64,000 nt of DNA, taken from contig CANJZW010000005.1 of NCBI GenBank assembly GCA_947479475.1, forward strand, positions 1-64,000, given 5' to 3'. The notes under the pieces were generated by a model. That model made no database searches. It saw only the letters and a list, made by a program, of their open reading frames with translations, and was not told where the DNA came from. The stretch comes from Chthoniobacteraceae bacterium (GTDB lineage: Bacteria; Verrucomicrobiota; Verrucomicrobiia; Chthoniobacterales; Chthoniobacteraceae). The position numbers and the translations under genes were made by a program. Positions within the stretch are counted from its first letter, which is position 1. Every line of letters begins with the position of its first letter. This document shows, piece by piece, positions 43,488 to 54,168 of the stretch.

Positions 43488-45098
43488 ATGCCCGACTCCA
43501 CCGCAGATTTTATGGCTGACCCGAGCGCTGGGCCTGTGGCAGGCGCCGGATCTGATACGCTAAATGAGACGGGGACGGTGACGGACATCCTGCTCGCCAC
43601 CATCAATGCGCGGTACATTCACGCGGCGGTGGGGTTGCGTTATCTGCTGGCCAACCTGGGTGAAATGCGGTCGCGGGCGAGGATTTTGGAGTTTGAAATC
43701 AAGCAGCGCCCCCTGGAGATCGCATCCGAACTGCTCGCGCTTCAACCCAAGATCATCGGCCTCGGCGTTTACATTTGGAACACCGCCCTTACGGCGGAGG
43801 TGGTTGCGATCATCAAGCGGGTCAGCCCCGGAACGGTGGTCATTCTTGGCGGGCCCGAAGTCAGCCACGAACTTGACGGTCAGCCGCTTTGCGAGTGGGC
43901 CGACCACATCATCACCGGCGAGGCGGACCTCAAGTTTGCAGAAGTCTGCCGGGGCATCCTGAACGGGGATCGCGTCTGGCCGAAAGTGATCGTCGCCGAA
44001 TTGCCCTCGATGGAGCAGGTGCAATTGCCCTACGAGCTCTACACAAGCGAGGATCTCGCCCACCGCGTGCTCTACGTGGAGGCCTCGCGCGGCTGCCCAT
44101 TCACCTGCGAGTTTTGTTTGTCGTCGCTGGATGTGCCGGTGCGCGCCTTCGACCTCAACCGCTTTCTCTCCGCACTGGAGGATTTGCTTTCCCGGGGCGC
44201 CCGCGTCTTCAAGTTTGTAGACCGCACCTTCAACCTGAACATCAATACCAGCCGCGCCATTCTCCAGTTTTTTCTGGATCGCTGGCAGGACGGAATGTTT
44301 GTCCATTTCGAGATGGTGCCAGACCGGATGCCGGAGGCGTTGCTGGAACTGCTGGGGCGTTTCCCAAAAGGGGCGGTGCAATTGGAAGTCGGCATCCAGA
44401 CCTTTGACGAGGCGACGGCCAAAAATATCAGCCGCAGGCAGAACTACGCTAAACTGGAGAGCAACCTCCTCCACCTGCGCGCGCACACGGGCGTACACGT
44501 TCATGCGGACCTCATTGTGGGCCTGCCAGGGGAAAGTTTGGAGAGCTTTGGGAAGGGGTTTGACCGCCTTGTGGCCATGGCTCCCCAGGAGATTCAGGTG
44601 GGCATCCTCAAGCGACTGCGCGGTACTCCCATCGTGCGCCACGACCGGGAGTGGGAGATGGTTTACAGTCCTCACCCGCCTTACGAGATCCTGCAGAACA
44701 AACAGCTCAGTTTTGAAACCCTCCAGAGGCTCCGGCGGTTCGCGCGCTTTTGGGATCTGTTTTCAAACAGCGGCCGTTTTACCGAGACCCTTCCCCTTCT
44801 CTGGCAGGGGAGCGGCTCTCCGTTCGAAAGTTTTCTGGCCTTCAGCGACTGGCTTGGAGCCCGCCTCGGTCGCAATCATTCCATTGCACTCGTGTCTTTG
44901 GCGGAGCATTTGCACCACTATTTAAGTGTGGACCTCGGACTCGTCCACGTGGCCGACACCCTCCGGGCCGACTGGTTTCGAGGAGGGATCAAGCGGGAAC
45001 GGTTGCCGTTTTTGGAGGAAGCCGCCCTCGAATTGCCGAAGGCGGGCGGCGTCCATCAGCGGGTGGCCAAGCGCCAGCAGCGGCATCTTGGAGGTTAG
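43488..45098 (+). CDS. B12-binding domain radical SAM protein
   Basis: The 536-residue product has an N-terminal cobalamin-binding-like domain (about 30-170): ILLATINARYIHAAVGLRYL, then IIGLGVYIWNT and VILGGPEVSHE. The radical SAM core begins near residue 195 with SRGCPFTCEFC (CxxxCxxC), and later blocks QLEVGIQTFDEATAKNISR and HADLIVGLPGE are typical. The C-terminal DUF4080-like part is also present. Substrate is unknown; members of this group often methylate unactivated carbons. It probably shares a transcript with the amidase gene. Confidence 0.88.
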   Translation: MPDSTADFMADPSAGPVAGAGSDTLNETGTVTDILLATINARYIHAAVGLRYLLANLGEMRSRARILEFEIKQRPLEIASELLALQPKIIGLGVYIWNTALTAEVVAIIKRVSPGTVVILGGPEVSHELDGQPLCEWADHIITGEADLKFAEVCRGILNGDRVWPKVIVAELPSMEQVQLPYELYTSEDLAHRVLYVEASRGCPFTCEFCLSSLDVPVRAFDLNRFLSALEDLLSRGARVFKFVDRTFNLNINTSRAILQFFLDRWQDGMFVHFEMVPDRMPEALLELLGRFPKGAVQLEVGIQTFDEATAKNISRRQNYAKLESNLLHLRAHTGVHVHADLIVGLPGESLESFGKGFDRLVAMAPQEIQVGILKRLRGTPIVRHDREWEMVYSPHPPYEILQNKQLSFETLQRLRRFARFWDLFSNSGRFTETLPLLWQGSGSPFESFLAFSDWLGARLGRNHSIALVSLAEHLHHYLSVDLGLVHVADTLRADWFRGGIKRERLPFLEEAALELPKAGGVHQRVAKRQQRHLGG

Positions 45099-45912
45099 TG
45101 GGTAGACGGGTAAAGTGTCGGAGCACCTCCGGGCGTCAACGGCGCGAATGACGCCATCGCAGGGAAGCGCCCTGGGTGAAAGAGGGCGTTGATTAAGGCC
45201 TTCGAGCGCGCTGCCAGGGCGACGATGCATCCACTCCGCTCGGCACGGCCTCAGCCGATGGGGTGCTTATTGACCAAATCGAGACCGAGCAAGTCATGGA
45301 ATTCGGTCCTGAATTGGTCGCGCTAGAAGCCTGGGAGAAACTCGGCCTGACTCCCATACTTGCGGATCTCTATTCAACGTCAGCTCCATCGCTACTGCGA
45401 AGTTGATCGTTGCCAACCGCTTAATCGAGCCTTTGAGCGAGTGGGCACTCATCGATTGGTCGCACCGAACGGCGTTGCCCGAGATGCTCGGCCTTCGGAT
45501 TACTAAAACCGCCAAGGATCGACTCTACCGCACCAGTGACGAGCTGCTCGCCCACCGCATCGTCATTGAAGAAAAACTGCGTAATCGGGAGGCGGATTTG
45601 TTCTCACTGAGCCGCTAGGTGATCCTCTATGATGTCACTAATTTGCACTTTGATGCGGGGACCGCAACCATTCCGGGAGGAGCAAAAAGTAGATGCAAGC
45701 CTGTGAGATCTTAATGCAGATTAATAAGCATGCGAGGGAGTCTTGGGTGCCTGCGAATCCAGCCAGGTGGTCCCCCGATTGCCTTCCGGCTGCGCGATAC
45801 GGCACCAGTCTTCCGAGGGCGAGTCGCCGAGGCGTTCACCAGACAGTGGGGGGGGCTGCGCCCTATGCATTTGGAGGGTGCTGTTTTAGTAGGGTTGTGC
45901 CAGAATTCGTGA
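45099..45912. other. Gene-poor stretch holding a decayed transposase
   Basis: Of these 814 bases only 45228-45660 carry recognisable coding remnants (annotated separately). The flanks (45099-45227 and 45661-45912) hold no supported gene and no inverted terminal repeats were identified. Confidence 0.6.
45228..45660 (+). pseudogene. IS1634-type (IS4 superfamily) transposase remnant
   Basis: Reading frame 2 gives TEQVMEFGPELVALEAWEKL and on to LTPILADLYSTSAPSLLRS before a stop near 45401. Frame 1 resumes at once with IVANRLIEPLSEWALIDW and YRTSDELLAHRIVIEEKL, then an in-frame TAG at 45616 and VILYDVTNLHFDAG, the first DDE-Asp strand of this family. Thus a frameshift (near 45400) and a nonsense codon are both present. 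The N-terminal part and the rest of the catalytic domain are missing. It marks an old insertion. Confidence 0.75.
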
Positions 45913-46344
45913 ATGAAGACCGAAGCGTGGATTTTGGCTGCAGCAACCTTGAGCGCTGTCCTCGGGACGTTGGCGGGCGGTGGATGTGCGGGCACGACGA
46001 ACCGGCCGGCGGACTCCTTTTTTGCAACGAAGGTCAAGCCGACCTTGGAATACTACTGCCTAGAGTGCCACAATTCAAAATCCGCCTCCAAATTTAACCA
46101 GTTCAATCTGGAGACAGGCAAATTGGCGATGACTACGGGCTTACACAAACCCGTGATCCGGCCGGGGAAACCAGACGAGAGCCTGTTTTTTACGGTATTG
46201 CGGTTGGGCCATGCGGAGGCGCTGGCCATGCCTCCGGCCCCAGACAAGGTCTCGGAGGAGCAGCTTGCCGATATACGCCGTTGGATTCACTCGGGTGCGG
46301 CCTGGCCAGAGGGGCCTGAGGGGCACCTTAAAATGCCTCATTAA
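45913..46344 (+). CDS. Small exported PSCyt1-like cytochrome lipoprotein
   Basis: The 143-residue product begins with a signal ending in LGTLAGGGC, probably a lipoprotein site. One heme motif, CLECH, lies near residue 50 (YYCLECHNSKSASKF), followed by a GKPDESLFFTVLRLGH segment and an AMPPAPDKVSEEQLADIRRW tail, the standard PSCyt1 (planctomycete cytochrome) layout. No catalytic partner domain is present. It precedes the WD40/DUF1549 giant on the same strand by 204 bases and may be its electron partner. Confidence 0.8.
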   Translation: MKTEAWILAAATLSAVLGTLAGGGCAGTTNRPADSFFATKVKPTLEYYCLECHNSKSASKFNQFNLETGKLAMTTGLHKPVIRPGKPDESLFFTVLRLGHAEALAMPPAPDKVSEEQLADIRRWIHSGAAWPEGPEGHLKMPH

Positions 46345-46441
46345 CTGGCTTGGGTGGGGTAAGGAGGGTGGGAGGAAGCGCGCGAGTTTTTTTGCCGCCA
46401 GCGAACCCGACTGTGGAAAAAGGGGGGGCGCCCACTCCACG

Positions 46442-46525
46442 CTCTAAGTTTTCCGGGGGAGCTTGGGCTAATTTGACTAGGTACTCTAAGTTTTCAGAGT
46501 GTGTTGGGTTATTTGAATAGATATC
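46442..46525. repeat. Two imperfect 42-bp direct repeats before the giant cytochrome gene
   Basis: Copy 1 starts at 46442 and copy 2 at 46484. Each begins CTCTAAGTTTTC and contains a TTGGG(C/T)TAATTTGA-like block (GTTGGGTTATTTGAATAG in copy 2). The period is 42 bases, close to four helical turns. The repeat ends 24 bases before the start of the 1704-residue protein. Confidence 0.7.
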
Positions 46526-46548
46526 CGCGTGCAGTTTTCCCCTGATAT

Positions 46549-49500
46549 ATGATCTCCCTTTCCTTGAGTGCTCGTTTTGCAGCAGTAGCCGTTCTTTTGC
46601 CGGCTTTTGGCGTCCAGGCTTTTGTGGCCTCCAAAGCGCCCGGAGGCCCTGTGAGTTACTATCAGGATGTGCGGCCGATTTTTCAGGCCAACTGTCAGGG
46701 ATGTCATCAACCGGCCAAAAACAAGGGCGGGTATGTGATGACAAACTTCCAAAAGCTGCTGGCCGGTGGCGATAAGGATGGCGTTGCTGTGGTGCCAGGC
46801 AATGTGGAAAAGGGAGCGCTGCTGGCGCAAATCACGCCTCAAAACGGTTCGGCGGAGATGCCCAAGAATAAGCCTCCGCTTGCGGAGCATGAAATCGCAT
46901 TGGTCCGGCGCTGGATTGCGGAGGGGGCCAAGGACGATACACCCGCGGACGCGAAAAAGCATTTTGACGCCGACCATCCGCCTCAGTACGCGCGGTTACC
47001 GGTGGTCAGTTCAATCGATTACTCGCCAGACGGCGAGGTGCTGGCGGTGGCGGGTTTTCACGAGGTTTTGCTTCAAAAGACGAATGGCGAGGGGATTAAG
47101 GGGAGGCTGATCGGCCTCTCGGAGCGGATTCAGTCGGTGCGATTCTCTCCGGACGGCAAATGGCTGGCGGCCGCTGGCGGGGATCCCGCGCGCTTGGGCG
47201 AGGTGCAGATTTGGGAGGTTGCCACCGGGAAGCTCAAGGTGTCCGCGCCCATCGGGTGGGACACACTTTACGGGTTGAGCTGGTCGCCCGACAGCAAACT
47301 TGTGGCCTTCGGGTGCGCGGACAACACGGTGCGCGCGATTGAGGCAGGCACTGGGAAACAGGTTTTCCAGATGGGTTCCCACAACGACTGGGTGCTGGAC
47401 ACAGCCTTTTCGGATAAAGGCGACCACGTCGTCTCCGTGGGACGTGACATGACGGCCAAACTCAGCGAAGTGGCTGGCGAACGTTTTGTTGACAACATTA
47501 CCTCCATCACCCCGGGGGCGCTCCGCGGTGGGATGAACGCGGTAGACCGGCATCCCGGTTCGGAGGCGGTCGTTATGGGCGGTTCGGACGGGGCTCCGCA
47601 GATGTTCCGCATCTTTCGCACGAGCGCGCGCAAGATCGGCGATAATGCGAACCTTCTCAAAAAGTATCCGGAGATGACGGGGCGCATTTTTGCGACGCGT
47701 TTTTCCAAGACGGGCGACAAGTTTGTGGCGGGCAGTGCCTTGGATGGGAAGGGCGAGGTGGCCGTTTTTGTGTCGGAAGCCGCGCTTGTGCCGCCCAAGG
47801 ATATTGAGGCGATTCGTGGCAAACCCGTCGGTCAGCAGACCGACGCGGAAAAACAGCGGGTTAAGGAGTTTGAAACTCAGCCGGGAAAACGCGTCTTTCA
47901 AGCGCGCATCGATACGTCTTCGGTTTACACGGTGGCTTTCCGTCCCGATGGCGGGGCTGTTGCCGCGGCGGGCGGGGACGGGAAAATTCGGATTTACGAC
48001 GCGAATGACGGCAAATTGCTCACCCAATTCGACGCGGCTCCGGTCAGTGCTCCGGCAGTCGCTGGCTCCAAGGCGGCAAAGAGTGGTGGCTTCCGGCTGA
48101 AGCCCACGGAGGATGCCGGGGTTGAAGTTCTGCCTGAGGGGCGTCAGATCACGGGCATCGAAGTGCAGCCCGCGAAGGTCGAGATCCGCAGGCGCAACGA
48201 CTACGTGCAGCTTCTGGTGTTCGCCAAGTATGAGGGTGGAGAAACCGCGGACATCACGCGTTCGGCAAAGCTTGAGGTGGCGGCACCTCTGGCCGAACTG
48301 ACGGTCCGTGGTCAGTTGCATCCGCGCGCCGACGGTTCCACCGAGCTGCGCGTTTCGTTCGGGGGCAAGAGCGTGAGTGTTCCTGTGGTCATTTCGGGGG
48401 CAGGGGGCGCTTTTGAAACCGACTTCATCCGGGACGTGAACCCGGTCATGACCAAGCTCGGGTGCAATCAGGGAACCTGTCACGGATCCAAGGACGGAAA
48501 AGCGGGGTTCAAACTTTCCCTGCGTGGGTACGATCCGGAGTACGACCTGCGCGCGCTTACCGACGACATGGCTTCGCGGCGCGTGACGGTGGCCTCGCCC
48601 GAGGACAGCCTGATGTTGCTCAAAACCCTCGCCGAAGTCCCGCACGAGGGCGGGCGCCGCGCGCATGCAGACGAGAAGTACTACCAGATTTTGCGCGATT
48701 GGGTGGCGGGCGGAGCCAAGCTGGACCTGGCCGCCGCCAGGGTTTCGAAGATCGAACTCTCGCCGTTGAATCCGGTGGTGCAAAAGATCGGAAGCCGCCA
48801 GCAGGTGCGCGTGCTCGCTCATTTTGCCAACGGAACCTCCCGGGACGTCACCAACGAAGCGTTCGTCGAGAGTGGCAACACCGACGTCGCCAGCGTGGAT
48901 GGCACCGGGCTTGTGACCACCCTGCGTCGCGGGGAGTCGCCCATGCTGGCCCGTTACGAGGGCAACTACGCCGCCACGACGGTGACCGTGATGGGCGACC
49001 GTTCCGGCTTTGAGTGGAAGGAACCGCCCGCGTGGACGCCGGTGGATTCGCTCGTCGCGGCCAAATGGAAGCGGATGCAAATCGAACCCTCAGGCCTCTG
49101 CTCCGATGGCGAGTTCCTGCGCCGCGTGACGCTGGATTTGACCGGGTTGCCACCATCTCCCGAGAAGCTTCGTGCTTTCCTTGCGGACACTCGCGAGCAG
49201 CGGGTCAAACGCGACGAGGTGATTGAAGGACTGATTGGGAGCGTCGATTTCATCGAACACTGGACCAACAAGTGGGCTGATTTGTTGCAAGTGAACGCCA
49301 AGTTTTTAGGCAAAGAAGGTGCCGAAGGGTTTCGCGCCTGGATTCGGACCCAGGTTGAAAAAAACACGCCCTACGATCAGTTTGTGCGCGAGGTGCTCAC
49401 GGCCGCCGGCTCTAACAAAGACAATCCCGCGGCGAGTTACTGGAAGATCCTGCGCCAGCCCGTGGAGGCAATGGAGAACACAACCCATCTCTTCCTCGCC

Positions 49501-51663
49501 ACACGTTTCAACTGCAATAAGTGCCACGACCACCCCTTTGAACGCTGGACACAGGATCAGTATTATCAAACAGCCGCGTTTTTCGCCCAGGTGAGCCTCG
49601 CTGAGGATCCCGCCAGCGGCGGCCGCAAATTGGGCGGCACGGCGGTGGAAGGCGCCAAGCCGTTGTACGAAATCGTGAAGGAAAATCCTACCGGCGAAGT
49701 CAAACACGACCGCACCGGCAAGGTGACCGCCCCGCAGTTCCCGTATGCAGCGACGTCTGAGTTGCCCGGCAAGCCCTCGCGCCGTGACCAGCTCGCGCAA
49801 TGGATGACCGCCGCTGACAACCGGTATTTCGCCTCCAGCTATGTCAATCGTGTCTGGGGTTATTTGCTCGGACGCGGGATCATCGAACCGCTGGATGACA
49901 TTCGTGCCGGCAATCCTCCGACGAACCCGGAACTGCTGGATCACCTGACCAGGGAATTCGTCAAGGCGGGTTTCGACACGCGCGCGGTGTTTCGGATGGT
50001 GTGTAAATCCCGCGCCTATCAGTTGTCGATTTCTACAAACCAGTGGAATGCGGATGACTCGGTGAATTACTCACACGCTCTGGCGCGGCGGTTGTCTGCG
50101 GAGACTTTGTTTGACTCGGTCTTTGCGGTGACTGGGGCAACTTCTGCGCTGCCTGGCATCGCCGTGGGACAGAGGGCGGCGTTGATGGTTGATTCCAGCA
50201 GCGAAGGGGCCGCGGGTTTTCTGGCGACGCTGGGCAAACCGGCGCGTGAAAGCGCCTGTGAGTGCGAGCGCAGCAGCGAGTTGAAGTTGGGCTCGGTCAT
50301 GGCGCTGCTCAGTGGCAGCACGGTGTCCAATGCCATCCAGGACCCCAAAAACGCTCTGGCGAAACTCGTCGCGGCAGAGAAGGACGATGCCAAATTGGCG
50401 AACGAACTTTTCATGCGCGTGCTTTCGCGCGAGGCAACCGAGAAGGAGATCGCGGCGACGCGCAAAATCATGGCGACCGTGGATTCGGACAACACGGAAG
50501 TGAACGCCCTCTGGCAGGCCAAAGAAAAGGAGCAGGCGCCCCTCAACGTGCGCAAGGAAAAGGAGCGGGAGGCGGCGATTGCCAAGGCGAAGGTGGAGCT
50601 TCAAGCGTACGAGGCGACCACCAAGTTTTACCGCGAAGAACGCGAGGCGGTGCGCAAGGAGCGCGAGGCCCGCGCGGTGCGATCCCTCAAGGCGTTTGAT
50701 GCGGCGCAGGAACAGCGTGTGGAGGCGTGGCTTTCATCGCTCACCCCGGCGCTAAAGGAAGTGCTGTGGACGCCTCTGGTTGCCAGCAGCGCCACCGGTG
50801 CGGGAGCTCTGAAGCTCACCGTGGAAAAAGACGGAACCGTTCTTTCCTCGGGGGCAAACACTCGCGCCGACTACAGCCTGACTTTCACTGCGGATTTGCA
50901 GGGAGCCACGGGCCTTGTTCTGGAGGTGCTTCCAGATGCTTCCCTGCCTCTTTTTGGACCGGGACGGGGTAAGGACGGGAACTTCGTTCTGAATGAAATT
51001 TCTTTCGTTCACGCGCTTCCGGCTAAGCCCGCGGAATTGAAAACTGAAAAGTTCTCGGGTGCGTGGGCCTCCTATTCCCAGGACAAGTTTCCTGTGGCCG
51101 CCGCAATCGATGGCAAAGAGGACGACGCTCAAAACGGATGGGCTGTTGGCGGAGGAACGGCGCGCCGGCAGGTGGCGGTATTCCAATTCGGCGAACCGAT
51201 CAAAGAAGCTGGCGGGCGCAAGATCACCTTAAAGCTGATGCAGAAGTTGCGTGAGAATGACCAGATCGGGCGCTTTCGGGTCTACCTCACGAAGGCGGCG
51301 AATCCCCTGACGGAGGGTTTGCCTGAGGCTGTTGTGGCGGCATCGGGTCGTCCGGCGGCCGAGCGCACACCTGCGGACAAGGCGCTGTTGACAGCTTACG
51401 TGCGGACGGCAGATGGCGAATACTGGAGACAGAACAAGGAGTTGGCCGAGGCGAAGGTGGCGCTGGCGCCCGATCCCAAACACTCAGAGCTGAAAACGAC
51501 GCTGGCGACAGCCTCGGACCCCATCAAGCTGGATACGCTTCTGGTGCAGTTGCGCGTCGATGCCGAGGCGAGCAAAAAGCAGGTCGGCAACAAGCGGCTC
51601 ACAGTCGTGCAGGATCTGGCTTGGGCACTGATCAATAATCCAGCCTTTCTTTTTAACCGATAA
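46549..51663 (+). CDS. Multi-domain PSCyt1-WD40-DUF1549-DUF1553 protein
   Basis: This 1704-residue protein starts with a Sec signal (about 1-25) and a PSCyt1 motif, CQGCH (C49, C52, H53). WD40-like blades span about 145-500: [46 protein letters not shown] and [19 protein letters not shown] Big_2-like region follows, then the C-x4-C-H motif [10 protein letters not shown] near residue 638. DUF1549 is at about 835-1000 ([19 protein letters not shown]) with the CNKCHDHPF heme site near 988, then DUF1553 at about 1070-1330. A Lys/Glu-rich helix (about 1335-1400) and an unnamed tail with FQFGEPI end it. It is followed after 44 bases by a DUF1501 gene. Confidence 0.9.
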   Translation: MISLSLSARFAAVAVLLPAFGVQAFVASKAPGGPVSYYQDVRPIFQANCQGCHQPAKNKGGYVMTNFQKLLAGGDKDGVAVVPGNVEKGALLAQITPQNGSAEMPKNKPPLAEHEIALVRRWIAEGAKDDTPADAKKHFDADHPPQYARLPVVSSIDYSPDGEVLAVAGFHEVLLQKTNGEGIKGRLIGLSERIQSVRFSPDGKWLAAAGGDPARLGEVQIWEVATGKLKVSAPIGWDTLYGLSWSPDSKLVAFGCADNTVRAIEAGTGKQVFQMGSHNDWVLDTAFSDKGDHVVSVGRDMTAKLSEVAGERFVDNITSITPGALRGGMNAVDRHPGSEAVVMGGSDGAPQMFRIFRTSARKIGDNANLLKKYPEMTGRIFATRFSKTGDKFVAGSALDGKGEVAVFVSEAALVPPKDIEAIRGKPVGQQTDAEKQRVKEFETQPGKRVFQARIDTSSVYTVAFRPDGGAVAAAGGDGKIRIYDANDGKLLTQFDAAPVSAPAVAGSKAAKSGGFRLKPTEDAGVEVLPEGRQITGIEVQPAKVEIRRRNDYVQLLVFAKYEGGETADITRSAKLEVAAPLAELTVRGQLHPRADGSTELRVSFGGKSVSVPVVISGAGGAFETDFIRDVNPVMTKLGCNQGTCHGSKDGKAGFKLSLRGYDPEYDLRALTDDMASRRVTVASPEDSLMLLKTLAEVPHEGGRRAHADEKYYQILRDWVAGGAKLDLAAARVSKIELSPLNPVVQKIGSRQQVRVLAHFANGTSRDVTNEAFVESGNTDVASVDGTGLVTTLRRGESPMLARYEGNYAATTVTVMGDRSGFEWKEPPAWTPVDSLVAAKWKRMQIEPSGLCSDGEFLRRVTLDLTGLPPSPEKLRAFLADTREQRVKRDEVIEGLIGSVDFIEHWTNKWADLLQVNAKFLGKEGAEGFRAWIRTQVEKNTPYDQFVREVLTAAGSNKDNPAASYWKILRQPVEAMENTTHLFLATRFNCNKCHDHPFERWTQDQYYQTAAFFAQVSLAEDPASGGRKLGGTAVEGAKPLYEIVKENPTGEVKHDRTGKVTAPQFPYAATSELPGKPSRRDQLAQWMTAADNRYFASSYVNRVWGYLLGRGIIEPLDDIRAGNPPTNPELLDHLTREFVKAGFDTRAVFRMVCKSRAYQLSISTNQWNADDSVNYSHALARRLSAETLFDSVFAVTGATSALPGIAVGQRAALMVDSSSEGAAGFLATLGKPARESACECERSSELKLGSVMALLSGSTVSNAIQDPKNALAKLVAAEKDDAKLANELFMRVLSREATEKEIAATRKIMATVDSDNTEVNALWQAKEKEQAPLNVRKEKEREAAIAKAKVELQAYEATTKFYREEREAVRKEREARAVRSLKAFDAAQEQRVEAWLSSLTPALKEVLWTPLVASSATGAGALKLTVEKDGTVLSSGANTRADYSLTFTADLQGATGLVLEVLPDASLPLFGPGRGKDGNFVLNEISFVHALPAKPAELKTEKFSGAWASYSQDKFPVAAAIDGKEDDAQNGWAVGGGTARRQVAVFQFGEPIKEAGGRKITLKLMQKLRENDQIGRFRVYLTKAANPLTEGLPEAVVAASGRPAAERTPADKALLTAYVRTADGEYWRQNKELAEAKVALAPDPKHSELKTTLATASDPIKLDTLLVQLRVDAEASKKQVGNKRLTVVQDLAWALINNPAFLFNR

Positions 51664-51707
51664 GTTGTTTTTGTTTAATTACTAACCCCCCAAAGAACCA
51701 AACCGTT

Positions 51708-53177
51708 ATGATCCATCTACCAGGCGGAAATTGCAGCGACCTTTGCAATTCAGAATTGAAAATGAACCGGCGCGACCTCCTTCGTTTGGGAGGCAGCGGC
51801 ATTCTAGGGATGTCCCTCGGGACGATGTTGAACCTCCAGGCGAAGGCTGCGGAAGCCGGCGGAAAGGGAGGTCCCGGCTGGGGCAAGGCCAAGAGTGTCG
51901 TTCTCATTTATCTACAGGGCGGGCCCAGCCACATTGATTTGTGGGATCCGAAGGAAAGCGCGCCCGACAATATCCGTTCCGTTTTCGGCTCCATCCCGAC
52001 CAAGATCCCGGGCATCAACTACACTGAGATGTTGCCCAGATTGGCGAAGCTCAACGACAAGTTCACGCAGATCCGGTCCATGAGTTACACGCCGAATGGT
52101 TTGTTCAACCATACTGCGGCGATCTACCAGATCATGACTGGGTACACGACCGACAAGGTCAGCCCGTCCGGCCAGCTCGAGCCGCCCGACCCCAAGGACT
52201 ATCCAAATTTCGGCTCCAACATCGTCCGGCTCAAGCCTTCCAGCGAACCTATGCTGCCCTTCGTGATGTTGCCGCGTCCTCTGCAGGAAAGTAACGTCGT
52301 GGGCAAGGGCGGGAACGCAGGCTTTCTAGGTAAAGCATTTGACCCCTATACGTTGTATCCTCCGGGGGACGATCTCGACATGAACAAACTCGAGCGTCTG
52401 ACCGTGGACGATCTCAAACTGCCCCCAGAAGTCTTCGCCCTTCGTTTGCAGCGCCGCGCTGAACTGCGCACGGTCATCGAAGCTGCAATGCCGGACGTGG
52501 AAAAAGCGGTTGAACGCTACAACCTCGACGACTACTACCAACGCGCCCTCAATCTGATCGTCTCCGGACGCGCTCGCAAAGCCTTTGATCTCTCGCTGGA
52601 ATCCGACCGAGTGCGCGACGATTACGGGCGCAATACCTTTGGCCAGAGCTGTCTGCTTGCGCGTCGTTTGGTGGAGGCCGGGACGCGTGTGGTGGAAGTC
52701 ATCTGGCCAAAGGTTGCCAACTCCGACAACCATTCGTGGGATCACCACACCGGTCTCACCGACCGGATGAAGGGCAAATCCGCACCGATGCTCGACCAGG
52801 GCATTTCTGCCTTCATTGACGATATGGATTCCCGCGGTCTTCTGGATGAAACGCTGGTGGTGGCCATCGGTGAATTCGGACGCTCTCCGATTAAAGGCGT
52901 CAGCACCTCGGGCAATTCCAACAGTGCGGATGGGCGCGACCACTGGCCCTACTGTTATTCGGCGATGATTGCAGGTGCCGGCATCAAGCGTGGTTACGTT
53001 CACGGGCAGAGCGACAAGACTGGCAGCAGCCCCTCAGAGGATCCTGTTCATCCGATGGAACTGCTGGCCACCATGTACCACGCCTGCGGCATCGATCCTG
53101 AAACCATCGTTCATAACCATCTCAACCAGCCGCGCGAACTGGTGAAGGCCAAGCCGGTCACCAAGCTGTTTGCTTAA
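51708..53177 (+). CDS. DUF1501 protein paired with the WD40/DUF1549 giant
   Basis: The 489-residue product is kept from 51708 because the N-terminal [13 protein letters not shown] stretch before [19 protein letters not shown] is the form seen in many DUF1501 proteins. The RR motif suggests Tat export. Core blocks are [51 protein letters not shown] and [18 protein letters not shown], whose D-H-W is the metal-site segment. The tail [19 protein letters not shown] is also typical. The fold is sulfatase-like but the reaction is unknown. It is the last gene of this locus; the LysR gene ends 46 bases further on, facing it. Confidence 0.9.
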   Translation: MIHLPGGNCSDLCNSELKMNRRDLLRLGGSGILGMSLGTMLNLQAKAAEAGGKGGPGWGKAKSVVLIYLQGGPSHIDLWDPKESAPDNIRSVFGSIPTKIPGINYTEMLPRLAKLNDKFTQIRSMSYTPNGLFNHTAAIYQIMTGYTTDKVSPSGQLEPPDPKDYPNFGSNIVRLKPSSEPMLPFVMLPRPLQESNVVGKGGNAGFLGKAFDPYTLYPPGDDLDMNKLERLTVDDLKLPPEVFALRLQRRAELRTVIEAAMPDVEKAVERYNLDDYYQRALNLIVSGRARKAFDLSLESDRVRDDYGRNTFGQSCLLARRLVEAGTRVVEVIWPKVANSDNHSWDHHTGLTDRMKGKSAPMLDQGISAFIDDMDSRGLLDETLVVAIGEFGRSPIKGVSTSGNSNSADGRDHWPYCYSAMIAGAGIKRGYVHGQSDKTGSSPSEDPVHPMELLATMYHACGIDPETIVHNHLNQPRELVKAKPVTKLFA

Positions 53178-53223
53178 ATCTCCGGTGCCGTCCTGCCAGT
53201 CCTGTGCGGGTCCCATCCCCGTG

Positions 53224-54096
53224 CTACGGCTGGACGTTGAGGAGGAGCTCTCGAAAAACGGCGGCTCCCGGCGTGGGGCTCTGCCCAAGGCGGCTGAGGA
53301 TGGCGACATGCCTCTCGATCGGAGCGCCGCAGAGAGCGAGTGCGACACAGCTCGGAGTGGGCTGCCGTGTGGCGAGTTGCGGCAGCAGCGCGACTCCCAG
53401 GCCCGCCGCCACGAGGGAGCGAATCGTCTCCAACTCGCTGCTCTCACACGCTATGCGGGGTTCAAATCCCGCAGCTCTGCACGCGGCCAGTGCGGTGTCA
53501 CGCGCCCGCCCCTTGTAGAGGACGAACGGTTCCGAGCGCAGCTCCCCAAGATACAGGCGCGCGACTTTTGCGGCGGGATTGCTGCGTTTTGCGAGGAGCA
53601 CAAAAGATTCCACCAGAATGATTTGTTCTTCAAATTTTCCTGGAGGAGCGGGCAGTTGGACGAGGCCGAACTCCACCCGCCCGTTTTCCACCCATTGCGC
53701 CACCGTCTCCGAGGTTCCTTCGTACAGGGCCAGTTCCACGAGAGGGTGCCGCTTACGAAACGAGGCGATCGCCCGGGGCAAAAGGCACGCGCTCGCTGAA
53801 GGGATCGAGCCGATACTCAAGCGACCGCCCCGCAGCCCCACGAGTTCCTGCACCGCCGCCTTCGCCGCCTGGGCCTGTTCGAGGAGACCCTCGGCGTGGA
53901 TCCGGAGGGTTTCACCAGCCGCTGTCAGGATGCTCTCGCGCCGTCCCCGGTAGAAAAGCGGGGTGCCAAACTCGGATTCAAGTTTGCGAATCTGTTCGCT
54001 GAGAGCGGTTTGTGCGAGACTAAGCTTTGCCGCGGCCCGTGTGAAGTTGCGCTGCCTGGCGGTTTCCAGGAAGTATTCGAGTTGGTAAAGTTCCAT
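53224..54096 (-). CDS. LysR-family transcription regulator
   Basis: The 290-residue product starts with the LysR winged helix, MELYQLEYFLETARQRNFTR followed by AAAKLSLAQTALSEQIRKLE, and the wing GTPLFYRGRR. A LysR substrate-binding domain follows (about 90-285): GGRLSIGSIPSASACLLPRA and VALLPQLATRQP are typical. It is read divergently from the OYE-type gene with 72 bases between starts, so it most likely controls that pair. The effector is not predictable. Confidence 0.9.
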   Translation of the reverse strand: MELYQLEYFLETARQRNFTRAAAKLSLAQTALSEQIRKLESEFGTPLFYRGRRESILTAAGETLRIHAEGLLEQAQAAKAAVQELVGLRGGRLSIGSIPSASACLLPRAIASFRKRHPLVELALYEGTSETVAQWVENGRVEFGLVQLPAPPGKFEEQIILVESFVLLAKRSNPAAKVARLYLGELRSEPFVLYKGRARDTALAACRAAGFEPRIACESSELETIRSLVAAGLGVALLPQLATRQPTPSCVALALCGAPIERHVAILSRLGQSPTPGAAVFRELLLNVQP

Positions 54097-54168
54097 CGTT
54101 TTTTCCGATGGTAATAAGCGAAAACAAATGTTTTACCAAGCGTTAGCCGCCGGATGAAATGATAAACA
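54097..54168. promoter_or_regulatory. Divergent LysR/OYE promoter region with palindrome
   Basis: AAAAC-AAAT-GTTTT (54121-54134) is a perfect small palindrome. An outer pair GGTAA (54110-54114) and TTACC (54133-54137) surrounds it asymmetrically. LysR sites are usually T-N11-A palindromes upstream of the controlled gene, and this fits in position. Assignment is by position and symmetry only. Confidence 0.45.

Noticed and set aside
43560-44675. Minus-strand 371-codon frame opposite the radical SAM gene
   Set aside because: It lies entirely antisense to the CxxxCxxC-bearing protein and has no recognisable motif.
45693-46097. Plus-strand 134-codon frame before the small cytochrome lipoprotein
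   Set aside because: It overlaps the lipoprotein gene in another frame and has neither signal nor domain. The lipoprotein with CLECH is preferred.
47011-49080. Minus-strand 689-codon frame opposite the WD40/DUF1549 protein
   Set aside because: It is a long antisense frame caused by high GC and codon bias. It has no domain and the plus-strand protein is clearly real.
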